A stretch of DNA of 64,000 nucleotides, taken from positions 674,717 to 738,716 of the forward strand of contig NW_006920410.1 in NCBI RefSeq assembly GCF_000344685.1, written 5' to 3'. The number at the start of each line of letters is the position of its first letter. Position 1 is the first letter of the stretch. The notes below the pieces were generated by a model, which worked only from the letters and a program-made list of their open reading frames with translations, did not search any database and had not been told where the DNA came from. Both the position numbers and the translations under genes were made by a program. This document shows, piece by piece, positions 24,601-35,639 of this stretch. This stretch comes from Gloeophyllum trabeum ATCC 11539 (taxonomy: Eukaryota; Basidiomycota; Agaricomycetes; Gloeophyllales; Gloeophyllaceae).

Positions 24601-24966
24601 CTTTCGTTCAGCTCTTGGGTGTTCCGAGAGCCCGTCGACCCGGAGAAGCTCGGTATACCGACCTACTTCGACGTGATACCGCGCCATCAAGCCCGAGACC
24701 TGCGGACTATCCGCCAGAAGCTCGACGCGGACAAGTACGATTCCATCGAAGCGTTTGAGGCAGACTTGGACCTCATGATCCGGAACGCAATCACGTTCAA
24801 CGGTGCCGATTCTGAGGTAGGCAAGATTGCCGTGGTGGTCAGGAATCGGTATAGGGAGCTGCTGTCCAATGTCAAGATGCAGGCGGCGAAGAAGAGAAAG
24901 GAGACGGATACTAAGGGGGGGAGCGCGACGCCGCAGCCGGTCAACAAGCGGGCGAAGATTGCATAA
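18645..24966 (+). CDS. TAF2: TFIID subunit TAF2 with three C-terminal bromodomains
   Basis: Promoter-recognition subunit of general factor TFIID. The ATG at 18645 reads MQREYIRRGFT, then SHQKVVLEIDFSGGAW after an intron. An M1-aminopeptidase-like fold follows (YIHSVTVASQPADFIHH, ARCWVPCVDNLWERCTWEF, AAGPFHVHPI, YPFGSYKMVFVDD). The zinc site is broken: HSLSH stands where active M1 enzymes have HEXXH, and no GAMEN motif is seen. Later TAF2 landmarks are ADQWIYGSGCPTFGFSASFN, YEWIRIDADFEWI and EQPDFMWVSQLQRDRDVVAQ, followed by ARM-like repeats (LRYNDNTANP). The C-terminus adds bromodomain 1 (YFEIIKNPMDLSTMGAKL), a Pro/Ala/Lys-rich linker, bromodomain 2 (YYDEIEHPMDLGTMEKKL) and a diverged bromodomain 3 (YFDVIPRHQARDLRTIRQKL) that keeps the Asn (TFNGADSEVG). 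About 1,800-1,900 residues and more than a dozen introns. Confidence 0.93.
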
Positions 24967-25288
24967 GGCGAAGGACTATTGGTACTGTATATTGTAATGC
25001 TAGTGTTGTATTTTTGTATTGCTATCTTATTCGCGGCTGCATACACCTCTTATTGAGCTCGACACACCGTTGCCACAGGTTGCCACATTTGCATCTTATC
25101 GATGTGGCATTGATGGCGGCTGTGCGATTGTTACGCGCCTAAAGCCCATCTGCAATCGAGATGACATCACGGCCTGCTTGCCAGTGTTGCCACTTCAAGT
25201 ATGTCTAGGCAAGGTCTTGGCATTCCGATGAAGCCTTTATATCGCTGCGCAGAGTGGCGACCCTCCTAACAACTACAATACGACCGCC
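24967..25288. other. TAF2-HET-C intergenic spacer
   Basis: This 322 bp holds the TAF2 3' end and the HET-C promoter. Nothing specific is recognised beyond A/T-rich stretches just after the TAF2 stop. Confidence 0.4.
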
Positions 25289-28200
25289 ATGCCGCCCTCT
25301 GTCACGACTACTTTCTTGATTTTGTCGGTTTTGCTGCTGGCCTTGCCGTCGGGGACGTATGCTTTCGGTGCAGGCGATATCCCGGACTTTGCGTACTTGA
25401 ATGGTATGGACATTCATACCATATGGAAACCGAGATCTGATACAATCGCAACGTAGACAAGGCCTTCCGCCATGGAGATATTGAAAATATCCTCACTGAA
25501 CTCGCCAAAACTACTGGTCAGGCTGCTGCTGGCGGGGGCCTCCTCAGCTTGGCTCAGAACCTCTTGAGTACCGCTGCTGGTGGCTCGAAGTTCTCAAAGA
25601 ACGATGTAAAGAAAGTGTACTTTGTGAGTGGCCGCCTCACAGTACGGATAGTATCATGTTACTGAACTTGATATTTCCAAGGGAAACTGGTTGCGAGATT
25701 ATTCTCAGGTAGAATGCATTCTGCCCTTCCGTGTAGCGGATGCACGAAACTGATCTATTGTAGGCTATGGACATCGGAGGATTGAGCAAGCTTTCGGCTG
25801 ATACTCTGGTTCTGATAATCGCTGTTCTTGGATTTATGGTGCGGTAGTGTCCTTGTTTGTACACGATCCTTTATTGATACCTCCGTCTACAGACCTTCGG
25901 CTTTGCCACGCAGGAGTTTGAGGTCACCCCTGATCGCCTTGGCGTATATTTACCAGTGGTAAGCCTACTGGCTTACTCATAATTCAAAGGGTTCGATGTT
26001 GATGGTATTGCGACTTGCGCAGGAACACATTGACAATCCCAAGTATGAAGTCATCTGCGCTTTCACTGATCACAGGTTAACTTGCATACTGCAGGGGTTA
26101 CGCTGAGAAGGAGGGAGATGCGCGCCAATACCATCCCAAGCTTCGCCCTCCTGTCGACCCTCGCGAACTCGAAATCGACGAGCGGACTGGCATGAAGGTA
26201 AGCTTGGCTCATATAGCGCTATTCATGTCTAACCTTCTCCTCCTTAGAACTACATGGCGACCGAAGACGGCGGATGGGACACTTCCACCGCACACATTCG
26301 ACGCGTTTTCCGCGCCTGCATCGAGAACGGCCGACGGGCACAGGGACGCGACGGCCCCGAGTTGTATGAAGCCTACAGGCTGCTCGGGACGGGTTTGCAC
26401 ACTCTCGAGGACTTGCTTGCACACAGTAACTGGTGCGAGCTAACACTCAGGAAGATGGGGCATCAGGAGGTGTTTTGCCACGTTGGTGACAACGGCAAGT
26501 AATTCTCCGGCAAAGACGTCTAGGATATACTGATTTCAATGGTTTGGGTGCAGTTACTGTAAATACCCCCAACGGCCCTGCGCCGCCGCTCGTCACTGGT
26601 ACCTTTGGTGGCGCCGATTTCTTGCACTCGCTCATGGGTGAGGCTACCGAGTAAGTGCATGGATTTTTCATCTAGGAAAGGCAGTGTACTCAATTTCATG
26701 TGAACTGCAGCCACCTGAGTCAGACCAGCGTTGTCGACCTCACCTCGAAGATGTCCGAGGTATTGTACCACGTCCTCCACTTTCTTCCTTTCTAAAAATT
26801 CCTCCAGGCGCAAGGCAAGCAAGACACCATCGGTCCGCTCAAGGACCTCCTCTCCAAGTTCTCCCTTGGCTCAGACTCGTCCGATTCGCGCGCGTCGCAG
26901 GCGGACGACCTGCAGGCGAAGTCGAAGGCATACGAGTTCAACCCGGACGACATCGCGCCGCCTGAGGTGCAGCAGCAGCTGTGGGAGGTGCTCAAGTGGC
27001 GCGACGACATCATGCGCGAGATTTTGCAGAAGATCGAGATGATACCCGGGCTGAGCGAGTTGATCGATGGGTTTACGGACGCGCTGAATGCCTGTGGGTT
27101 TACTGTTTTTTCCCGTGAGGAAGAGACGGGGAAGACTGATGTTTTGCGCTGGGTAGATGTGTATACGGTTCTGGCGCCTTGGCTTACGGTAAGGCTTTGG
27201 ATTCGGGAAGACAGTTTCTGAACTAAAATGCCCCCTAGCCGATTGTCCAGCAAGTTACCACAGTCTTGGGGGAGGGCAGCAAGGCTGTCATTAACTCGGC
27301 AGACGAATACGAGGTAAGAGGTTATTCTCACTCCCTCATTTGAGCTCGATTACAACAGATATCCTATATAGGTTTTCAACAACCCGGACGCCTCTGATCC
27401 CTCGCATAGTTTGCTATCCAAGGTGGGCCACTTTCTGGTGTTACACCCCGCTCCGGTGCTCATCTTCCAACCCAGGACCACTTCCAGCTGATCTTGAACG
27501 AGCCTGCGGGCAAGGTCGCCCAGGTTGTCGTTCAATACGCCGTGAACCTCATAGTTCAGGTAATGACCAATGGAATGTTCCATTAGTGTCCGATGTTAAC
27601 TATGCTATCAGGCGTGGTATAACGATAACGAGGACCCGGATCAGGTCATCAGCAAGGTACGTTTGACTGCCGGTTGATATTCACGGCTTTGGGTGTTCAC
27701 CATATACTACCTAGATCCTCGAAGCCTTCCACCATCCGTACTACGGGAACCAGAACTCGGAGATCCAGCACGCGATGTTCACGGCGATGGACAAGTGGTT
27801 CGGCTCGCTGGGATCGGAGGAGGGCCAGCAGGTCATCCAGGCGCTGACGAAGGAGAGCGTGAAGGCTGGGAGGAATAAGCGCCAAGGCTCGGACGATGGG
27901 ACGCAGACGTACGGTGTGGGCGGAGACGGCCAGGTCGGCGGGTATGGACAGCAGCAGCAAGGCGGATATGGACGCCAGCAACAGCAAAGTGGGTACGGTG
28001 GCCAGCAAAGTGGGTATGGTGGCCAGCAAGGCGGATATGGTGGCCAGCAAGGTGGATACGGCGGCCAACAGAGTGGTAAGTCGAACATAAGGTGCTCCAA
28101 ACTCGGACTGACGTGTGCCCTATAGGCCGGCGTACACCTACCTACGGCGCCGAAACTGCGGAGCATACTAGACACAGCTCCCGGCGCCAGGAGGAAGATA

Positions 28201-29039
28201 CGTACCAGTCGAGCGAGACGCGGACGTATGGGAGCAGCTATAGCGAGGAGACGCCCGGGGAGAGCTATGGGCGCCGCCGGCAGGATGTGGATAGTGGGTA
28301 CGAGCCGACGTATGGAGGGGGGCGGGAGGGAGAAGGGTATGGAGGTGGCCGCCAGCAAGAAGGTTATGGAGGTGGCCGCCAGGAAGGGTACGGAGCTAGC
28401 CGCCAACAAGAGGGATACGAAGGCGAAGGCTATGCAGGCGGTCGTACTCAGGAGTCGTACGGCGGCGGAGAGTCATACGAGCAGCCTCAGGGCCACCACC
28501 ACAAGAATCACCACAGAAAGGAGGAAGACTCGTACGGCGGAGAAGAGTATGGCTCCTCCCAGCGCACGGGCTACCAGCAAGAGGAGTCCTACGGCGGGCG
28601 TCGTGATGATAATGAGGGTGAGTATCAGCCGTCGTATGAGCGCTCTTCTGAGGGGCGGGGCGGGTATGAGAGGCAGGAGGGGTATGGCCGCGAGGCTGCC
28701 CTGGAGACGGAGTCACGCATGTATGGAGGGCGTGAAGGAGGGTATGGCGAGCAAGGATATGGAGGCCGTCCGGGATACGGAGAGCAGGAGCAACGGGGCT
28801 ACCAGGGTGGTAGAGTTGCGGGTGAGGGCGAATACGGACGGGGAGGCGGTGAAAGTGAGTATGGACGGGGTGGTGGCGATCGTCCTGCCAGAGGATATGG
28901 CGGGGAAGGATATGGCGGGGATAGCCAGGAGACGTTTGGTGCTGAACGGCTGAGGCTGGATGAGGAGGGCGAAGGTGGGTATGGTCGTAGGAGGGAAGGG
29001 AGTGGCTATGGCGGAAACGAATATCAGAGCGGATATTAG
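25289..29039 (+). CDS. het-c: HET-C family heterokaryon incompatibility protein with Gly/Tyr/Gln-rich tail
   Basis: The ATG at 25289 opens a clear signal peptide (MPPSVTTTFLILSVLLLALP, cleaved near TYA). The HET-C body follows over many small exons: GDIPDFAYLNDKAFRHGDIE, NILTELAKTTGQAAAGGGLL, DVKKVYFGNWLRDYSQAMD, GTGLHTLEDLLAHSNWCELT, TPNGPAPPLVTGTFGGADF, NEPAGKVAQVVVQYAV. The last 350 or so residues are low complexity: heptads of GGYGGQQ at 27988-28071, then long Gly/Tyr/Glu/Arg/Ser stretches with two short His-containing patches. The total is near 980 residues. In Neurospora, allelic HET-C differences cause vegetative incompatibility and the protein carries a glycine-rich tail. Whether this orthologue does so in a basidiomycete is unknown. 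It lies in tandem with the SAM-like gene downstream. Confidence 0.9.
27988..28071 (+). repeat. Four 21-nt tandem units encoding Gly-Tyr-Gly-Gln heptads
   Basis: Four consecutive 21-nt units of the form (A/G)G(T/C)GG(G/A)TA(T/C)GG(T/C)GGCCA(G/A)CA(A/G) lie in the coding frame of the HET-C tail. Units differ mainly at third positions, so the repeat is kept at protein level. Imperfect related units flank it on both sides. Confidence 0.75.
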
Positions 29040-29365
29040 ACGAAGACAGCCAGAAGTACGCTTTCTAGTGTAACAATGTAGCCTGCTCTAAGTACTAGAG
29101 TAGACAGAATCAGCAGTGTATTAGTCTCGACTCTGTAGTCCGTATACTAGTAGACATGTGATTGGTATTCTCAGTAGTGCGGTAGACGTGACGTGATTGG
29201 CTGGAAGCTGTCCTTCATCCCAGCTAAAGTCCAACTCGGACGCCGTCCGCGGGTTCTGCTTCCGTGTCAACGACGACCGCGACGACGACCGCGACAACTA
29301 GCACGACTGACGCTAACTTTTATTGACTGTTCTTCAGACCGTGGATAGGATAACCTCAAGACGCG
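29040..29365. other. Spacer between HET-C and SAM-like gene
   Basis: The spacer is 326 bp. Just before the downstream start is a run of CGACGACCGCGACGACGACCG-like trinucleotides (about 29268-29300), a short GAC/GCG-rich low-complexity tract probably in the promoter or 5' UTR. Nothing else was seen. Confidence 0.4.
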
Positions 29366-31982
29366 ATGGCGACCACGACCACCGCGTCTCCAGTCGCGAT
29401 CCCACCGACCAGCATACCCCTTCCGACGACGCCAGGCAGTAGTCCCTCAAAGCCCCTGCCGACTGTAACGTCTCCCAGCAAACATATATTCCCGGCGTCT
29501 CCCTCGCCGTCTAAAGCGCCTCTGCCTCACTCGCCCCTGACGTCGCCGACCATCTCCCCTTCCTATCAGCACAACAAGCCCAAGTTCGAGCCGAACCCGC
29601 ACCCGTATGCTATCAAGACGACCTCTACAGCCTTGCTTGCGCGATCGAACTCATCGTCGCACAACGTCTCCACGCAGAGACATACTTACGTCCCCCCGTC
29701 CCCGTCCGCGGCGCGGCCGGTCTCGCCTACACACAACCGCCATAATAACAGCAGCGGAGGGAGTAATGGCGGGCATCGGTACACGAGGAGCCTGACGGGC
29801 GTACAGGACATCCCGGTCTTGCCCCCTGGTACGCTCGGGAACGGAAATGCGAACTCGAGGCCCCTTCCCGTTCCTCCTGGCAGCGCATCTGCCTCTACGC
29901 CCTCCCTTCTCCTCGAGAGCACGTCCCCCACTCCCCCGCGTCGGACAAAGCGCTCCGAGACTCTCCCTGTCCTACCGAGCACGCCCCCGCCCCCGCCGCC
30001 CGCGTTCAATCTCGAAGACCTGCCCGAGAACCCCAAGTTGTGGACGCCGGCACAGTTATCTGCGTACCTCACCAGTGCTCTCCGTGTGCGCGGCTCTGAG
30101 GGCGATAGTGACGTGCGACTACCCGACAGAGTTGCGAAGGATGTCGCTGCTTTCGTCAGGCAGGCCAGAATTGGGGGCAGAGCGTTTTTGAGACTGAATG
30201 AGGCGGATCTTGAAGGGTGAGTGGATTCATTACTTTACACCTGATAATCTTTTTATCCGCGGTTCCTGCTACGCGTGCTATATAGACCTACAACCGTAAT
30301 TACCATCCCGGCGGTGGCTTTGTGGCACACCTTTGTACACGCATATATTCTACGCATCTCGTTCATTCATTCATATTTTCCTGGCTTTGCTCCTCCCTAT
30401 GAAACCCGAGGACGCGATGAATGCTGACACCAAACCTCTCAGAATGGGCGTGAACAAGCTCTGGCGCGCCGCCCTCCTCAACGCGTCCCGCAACCTCCGG
30501 CAGAACATCCTGAAGGGCCGCATCTGGCCCTCGCCCGGCTCCTCTTCCCCCGACCCTGATAATTCCACTGCTACCGCCATCAACTCGGACTCAGACCTCG
30601 ACACGAAAGTCGTGGACTCGGTGTATGGTAACCCCATGTACGCGTCGAGCGACTCGAGCCTGAGCAGCGCGGGGCAGGTGGAGGACCTGGTCGCGACGCC
30701 GTTCACGAAGGCTAAGCGTAGCAGGGTGAAGGTCAAAGAGCGCGTGAGGCACATCGAGGAGCGGTCACGGTCGCGCTCCGCGAGCGAGGTCAGCGCGAGC
30801 GAGAGCGAGGAGGGTGGCAGCAGGGAGAGGGAGGGCGCGAAGATGCAGAGGGCAAAGCGCGTCAAGTCGCGCCCGCTACCTATCCCGCCCACGCATTCCG
30901 CCCCTGGGTCTGCCACCGGATCTCCCTCCCCGAGTCCCTCGGCGCGAAGGCAGCTGCCGAAGCCGCCGTTCTCCTTTACTGACGGGGACGAGAGCGAGGA
31001 GCCGACGATGGAGGCGCTGCTCGCGGCGCAGAGCTCCGGCACGGGCAGCTGGGGCGCGCGCGCGTGGGAGGAGATCGACGCGGGCGCGGGGATCGTGACG
31101 GTCAAGCATATACCTGGGGAAGGGGCGGAAGCGGCGACGATGGGCCGCGTAGACGGAGAGAGGATGCGGGGGACGATTAGTCGCGGGACGGGGAAGGAGC
31201 GCGGAAGGGGGAGGGTGGTGACGAGTATTTTCCAGGGGGTGGATGCGGATGGGCAGGGCCTGACGAGGGAAGGGAGTGGCGGGAGCGAGGAAAGCGTGCC
31301 CGCGCCGGCCGAGTTAGAGAAGGATACCGCTGTTCTGGAGCCCTTTGAGCCGAAGTCTAGGGACGCTGAGGTGCAGTCCCCGCTGGTGGCGACTACTGAA
31401 GCGCAAGTGCAGTCCGAGGCTGCGTCCAGTTTGGATGCAGCGGTGCAGTCTCCTGTCGTCCTCACCGCCGACGTCGAGGTGCAGTCGCCGATCGTCCAGA
31501 CAGCGGAAGCGGAGGTCCAATCACCCGTGGTGCGTACGGTCGATGTCCAGGTCCAGTCTCAGGGATCTCCGGAGGATCACGATAACACGGAGGCTGTCAT
31601 ACAGGAGCTGGAGAAGAAGCTCGAGGAGAGCAAGGCTGTCATTGAGCAGTTCAAGAAGAGGCTGGAGGGCGTTGAGAAAGGTATCGAGGAGATGGAGAAG
31701 ACAGAGGCTCCAGTGATACACGCTGCATCGAAACCTCCTGTGACTGTCCCTGACACCACGGTCGCGCGTCGCCCGAAGTCAAGAGTGGGCGTGGCGACGT
31801 GCCTCGTGAACCGGCTCTTCAGAGTAATTGGCCTGTCCTCTCCTGCTGTCAATGCGGAAGGGAGGAGGGAGCAGGAGATGGATGTAGGAGACTTGCCTTC
31901 GTATGTGTTCCTTGTGGGGCTTGGTGTTTGCGCGGTTGTCTTGAAGACGTTGGTGAGGAGGATGAAGAGGGGGGTCCGGTGA
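29366..31982 (+). CDS. Tail-anchored SAM-domain-like protein with Pro/Ser-rich N-terminus and EVQSP repeats
   Basis: Not recognised as a named protein. The ATG at 29366 begins a roughly 215-residue Ser/Thr/Pro-rich disordered region. A helical module follows: KLWTPAQLSAYLTSALRVRG, DVAAFVRQARIGGRAFLRLN, EADLEG. Across one long intron (30218 to about 30443) it continues GVNKLWRAALLNASRNLRQN. Its spacing and the terminal (M/L)GVxKLWRRxLL pattern are those of a SAM domain. After that come Ser/Arg-rich stretches (ERSRSRSASEVSASESEEGG) and repeats around AEVQSP/VVRT. A coiled coil (VIQELEKKLEESKAVIEQFK) precedes a single C-terminal hydrophobic helix, YVFLVGLGVCAVVLKTLV, ending in basic residues. 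This suggests a cytosol-facing tail-anchored scaffold. About 760 residues; function unknown. Confidence 0.75.
31363..31566 (+). repeat. Degenerate EVQSP(L/I/V)V repeats in the SAM-like protein
   Basis: Six or so degenerate units of 12-18 residues, with cores EVQSPLV, QVQSEAA, AVQSPVV, EVQSPIV, EVQSPVV and QVQSQGS, are coded in direct order. They show internal coding-repeat growth in a disordered linker before the coiled coil. Confidence 0.65.
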
Positions 31983-32553
31983 CCCTCTTTTCCTCGTCAT
32001 TGGCTCTGGTTGATTATCTTCCGGCATATACGCTCCTTGTCTTGTTCATGCCCTGCTCTGTGCGACCTCCATCCCTCTTCCCCGGGCTGTTGTCTTTCTC
32101 TCAATTTTGTTCGTTATTTATCCGTTTTCCTGGCATCTCTTTCATCTATGTTGCTCCCATCTATCATATATGTCACGACCTGTCATGACCTTACGATACT
32201 AATGACTTCTTTGATTCTACTACTGCCTTGTACACGTTACGAGTCTGCATCTATAGGCATTTGACAATCCATGGTCCCAAAATGTTCGCCGAAACGCGGG
32301 TTACGTAAACTGTCCACAGAATGAGACTAACAAATCAGTAACAATACAACTAGAGATGAATCAGAAATAACGATACGTGCGGCTACTGGATACAGATGGT
32401 TGCTGAGGGTATACAGCGGGCGGGTACATGATGCATGCCTCTCCCTTCATGGGAAGTGTGGCAATGATAAGATGATTTAGAAACTATACTACTTACCTAC
32501 GTTTGCCTACCTAGATCAAGACGAGAAAGGAGCTTCGAAGAGTTCCGTCAGAA
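31983..32553. other. Convergent 3' spacer
   Basis: This 571 bp lies between the stops of the SAM-like and monooxygenase genes. It is comparatively A/T- and C/T-rich. No gene, RNA or repeat was recognised. Confidence 0.45.
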
Positions 32554-33929
32554 TCAGTACCCCTTCTCCGTGAGATGTTTGTCGACGGCTTCCTCCACCT
32601 TGTGTGCAAACAACTCGTCCCCAGAGGACTCCCTCGCAAGCTTGCACCAGATCCAGATGAACCAGTCGCGGATCCACCGCTGCCACGGGCCCATCCCCCT
32701 CTTGTTATTGGCGTTCCTGGTCGCCGCTATGATCGTCTTCTCGACCCTCGGCTTGCGGATCTGCGAGTAACTCTGTCCCGCGCACTCGGCCGCCTTGGCT
32801 TCGTCGGGGATTGCTTCGAGATAGCGTTTAAGGAGCATCGCGAACGTTGCGGCGTCCTCGACAGCGAAGGACACGCCCTGGCCCGATTCGGGCAGGGCAA
32901 TGTGCCCTGCATCGCCAACCAGGACCGCACCCGGGCGATCCCAGCGCTCCAGGAACTCTGGCAGCCTGTAGCGCGGGAAGACGATGATATCGCTGACGCC
33001 CGGCGCGCCCGTGCACAGCGCGTCGATGATCTTCGGAATCGCGCCCTCAAAGCCCCGGAAGCGCGCCTGGAGCTGCTGCTTGATCGGCGCACGCGGGGAG
33101 TCGGGCGTCGCGGGCGTGTCCGACGCGTAGACGGACCACCACATCGCCTTGCGCTCGGCGGACTTGGTCGCGGGCCCGCTGCCGATGGGGCTGAAGCCGA
33201 AGAAGCCCATCGAGCCCCAGGTCATGATGAGCGGGCTCTGCGTGTGCTCGACGTACGGCTCAATGTAGGAGAGCGGCACGAAGCCGCCGATGCCGTTCAG
33301 GCCGCTGTGGGAGGGGGGTCAGTATGGTGGGATTTGAGGTTAAAATGGAGAGATACTCGCTAGTATTCGGACTCGACGTGTTTGCCCGCCACGAAATCGC
33401 GAATTGTGCTACGACGACCGTCCGCGCCGATCACTAGATCCGCCTCTTCGGTGGATCCGTCTTCGAAGGTTACTTTCATACAGCGGTCCGTGCCGGTAGA
33501 GTCTACTGACGCGACCTTGCGGCCGAACTGCACGTCCCCTGCTCCAGCATCGGCTTTTATGGCTTCCTCCAGGATACACTCGTGCACAGTAGCCCGTTGC
33601 ACCATCAGGTTCGACCAGCCGTACCGCTCCTTCCTGCCCATGACGTACAGGCCGAGGAACTGATCCCTTGGCCCTGTCCTGAACTCTGCCATGGGGGCCT
33701 CGAAGCCCAGGGAGGTAATCTTCCGCGGCAGGGCTTCGTCGATGAGCGAGAGAGTACGGAGGCCGTTGGGAGCGAGACCGAGACCTCCGCCAATGATAGT
33801 TGACGTCTCGAGGGGGTTGGCATGTGCCTCAATGAGCTTGATAGAGTGATTGTCCGCGGGGAGGTATTTGCGGAGGAAGAGGAAGCTGGCGCATCCGCCT
33901 ACACCTGCACCTATGATAATGATCCGCAT
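32554..33929 (-). CDS. FAD-dependent monooxygenase (PHBH/salicylate hydroxylase-like)
   Basis: Flavin aromatic hydroxylase fold, probably NAD(P)H-dependent. The ATG at 33929 reads MRIIIIGAGVGGCASFLFLR, with the GxGxxG ADP-binding loop at residues 7-12. The middle has DLVIGADGRRSTIRDF (the DG motif of class A flavoprotein hydroxylases). Near the C-terminus VLVGDAGHIALPESGQGVSF is the GD motif that contacts the FAD ribityl and pyrophosphate. One intron sits near 33305-33362, between HVESEY and SGLNGIGGF. About 440 residues, a usual length. No signal peptide, so an intracellular enzyme. The substrate cannot be told from sequence; similar genes act on phenolics or in secondary metabolism. No biosynthetic cluster partner is adjacent, since the neighbours are MED11 and the SAM-like gene. 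Confidence 0.85.
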
Positions 33930-34386
33930 ATCGTAGATATGGTGGGGGTCTGTCCTCTGGCGGCCTTGTTATATGTGGAGACGCACAACTGTCCCCGGTG
34001 CCGGGAGATGACGCAGCCACTTTGGGAATGACCACAGAACCTGATGAGACGTCAGGGAGTTGAGCAAATGCATTGACACCTATCGTAAGACGTATACGCA
34101 CCGGCCGGACACAAGCTGCACTGCGCATCTGAAGGGTGCTGCGGACTCGGAGGACCAGGTCTTGCCGCGAGGACGCGAGTTACTAGATCATGACTGTTTC
34201 TCTCTCTTCCCGCGGTTGAGCGGGTGTCCTCGGGCCTATCATTTGTTTAACTGACAGAACTCAAGAGTCGTTCAGTTCAGTAAGCAGGTGGCGGCACCGC
34301 CGGAGCATCTTGTCTTCCAATTGTGGCGGAACATTTCGCGAGAACTTGACTTCAAGTTTCTACACTATAAACGCTCGACTTCAATC
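33930..34386. other. Monooxygenase/MED11 divergent spacer
   Basis: These 457 bp hold both promoters. No distinct element or coding potential was recognised. Confidence 0.35.
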
Positions 34387-35025
34387 ATGGCGGCTGTGAC
34401 TAATGGTAAGCCTGAGCAAGCAACCTCAGAGATAGATCCGGTGTGGTTGTCTAGCCGTACCGCGAGACAAATATATGCTCTGGGCGAGGTGGAGAAAGTG
34501 CGTTTCAGGTACTCGGTCGTTAACCCGTAGTGCTGATTCGCGACGCAGGACATCAGCCGCTTGCTCCAGCTGGCCGGCTCGTCTATACAACTACTGGCAC
34601 TTCCTCAGACTGACAAGCCGGAGGACCACATGCCCCAAGGCGAGGAGCGCTCCGAGCAGTTTGTTGTGGAAGTGAGCGAATACTTCGAACGGCTGGACGT
34701 ACGTCTCCTGGCTCTCCCCTTTGACTTGCACCCTAACCTCTCATAGGCGATACACATGGCCATACGCTCCTCCCTCGCGCACATCCGCCAGGCACGTTTC
34801 GCGCCCTCCACGATCAACGCTCCCGACCCTGGATTTGTCCCCCCGCCGCTCGGTGTCGGTATGCGCGGCGCGGACGCGAGCGACCACGACCCGACGCGGA
34901 CGCGCGGCTTCCAGGAAGAGCGCGTCGAGCGCGACGCGTGGAAGGGCATCCTGGACGCGCTCACGCGGATCAAGCAAGCGCGGGACGAGGATAGGCGGAA
35001 GAAGGACGACGAGATGCAGGTGTAG
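34387..35025 (+). CDS. MED11: Mediator complex subunit 11
   Basis: Head-module subunit of the RNA polymerase II Mediator. The ATG at 34387 reads MAAVTNGKPEQATSEIDPVW. The family core follows, IYALGEVEK joined over an intron to DISRLLQLAGSSIQLLALPQ, then FVVEVSEYFERLD and (second intron) AIHMAIRSSLAHIRQARFAP. These amphipathic helices pair with Med22 in known heads. The C-terminal part is Arg/Asp-rich (WKGILDALTRIKQARDEDRR) and ends before the stop at 35023-35025. About 175 residues, longer than yeast Med11 through the linker with the PGFVPPPLGVGMRG segment. Stop to stop with TBCA is 115 bp. Confidence 0.88.
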
Positions 35026-35140
35026 GGGTATACGAGGTATATAGAGCACAGTACGTATCGTATCTTCTCTCCTTCCCCTTGTATGTACTATATTCAGCTA
35101 ATATACCTGATGTGAATGAATCCTGGTCAGAGAGATCGCG

Positions 35141-35639
35141 TTACAGGTTCGCCTGCTCGAGGACATCTTCGCCCTCTAACAGCGCTGGGTCTTGCTGCAG
35201 CTCCGGCTCCTTCTTCGCAGCGACCTACGAGATCCATCGTCATCGGCAACAGGATCAAGACACTTAGAACCTCGATACTCACCACGAGATCCCTGAGCTC
35301 GAGGACCGTCGTTCCCAGCCGCTCCGACGTGTCCGCGACCATCTTCTCCGACTCCCTCAGCAAGTTTTGCTATCTCAAGCGGTCAGAAACGGTGTCTGCC
35401 CTGAAGTATGTCCCCGGTCGACTCACCGAATTGCGCACCTCCCAGCCCTCCGCACCGTCCGCGATCAGCTTGTCCACCTTCATCTTCCCCTCATCGGCCT
35501 CCTTCTTGTACAGCCCATGCTCCTTCAGCAACCTTACGCGGATCCTTAGTGGCTAGTGTGACAAGGATGAACAGACTCACCTCTTCGCTGCACCCGTCTT
35601 GATTTTGAGCTGTCGTCTGATCGTCGCAATGTCACTCAT
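35141..35639 (-). CDS. TBCA: Tubulin-binding cofactor A
   Basis: Small helical chaperone that captures beta-tubulin in the tubulin folding pathway (Rbl2 in budding yeast, Alp31 in fission yeast). Four exons join in frame from the ATG at 35639: MSDIATIRRQLKIKTGAAKR; LLKEHGLYKKEADEGKMKVD; NLLRESEKMVADTSERLGTT; then VAAKKEPELQQDPALLEGED, ending QANL at the stop 35141-35143. The first-exon motif IKTGxxKRLxKE and the three-helix heptad pattern are diagnostic. About 115 residues, as expected. Introns are 50-60 nt. It is easily missed because no exon exceeds 100 nt by much. Confidence 0.88.

Noticed and set aside
18645..24966. Active M1 aminopeptidase
   Set aside because: The HEXXH zinc motif reads HSLSH and no GAMEN motif is present. 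Context and C-terminal landmarks identify TAF2.
27741..28409. 222-codon minus-strand frame with PPYPPCW repeats
   Set aside because: It is the antisense shadow of the GGYGGQQ repeats in HET-C.
30371..31465. 364-codon minus-strand frame
   Set aside because: It is antisense to the SAM-like protein, whose plus frame has splice logic, domain and terminal helix. High G/C removes stops from the opposite strand.
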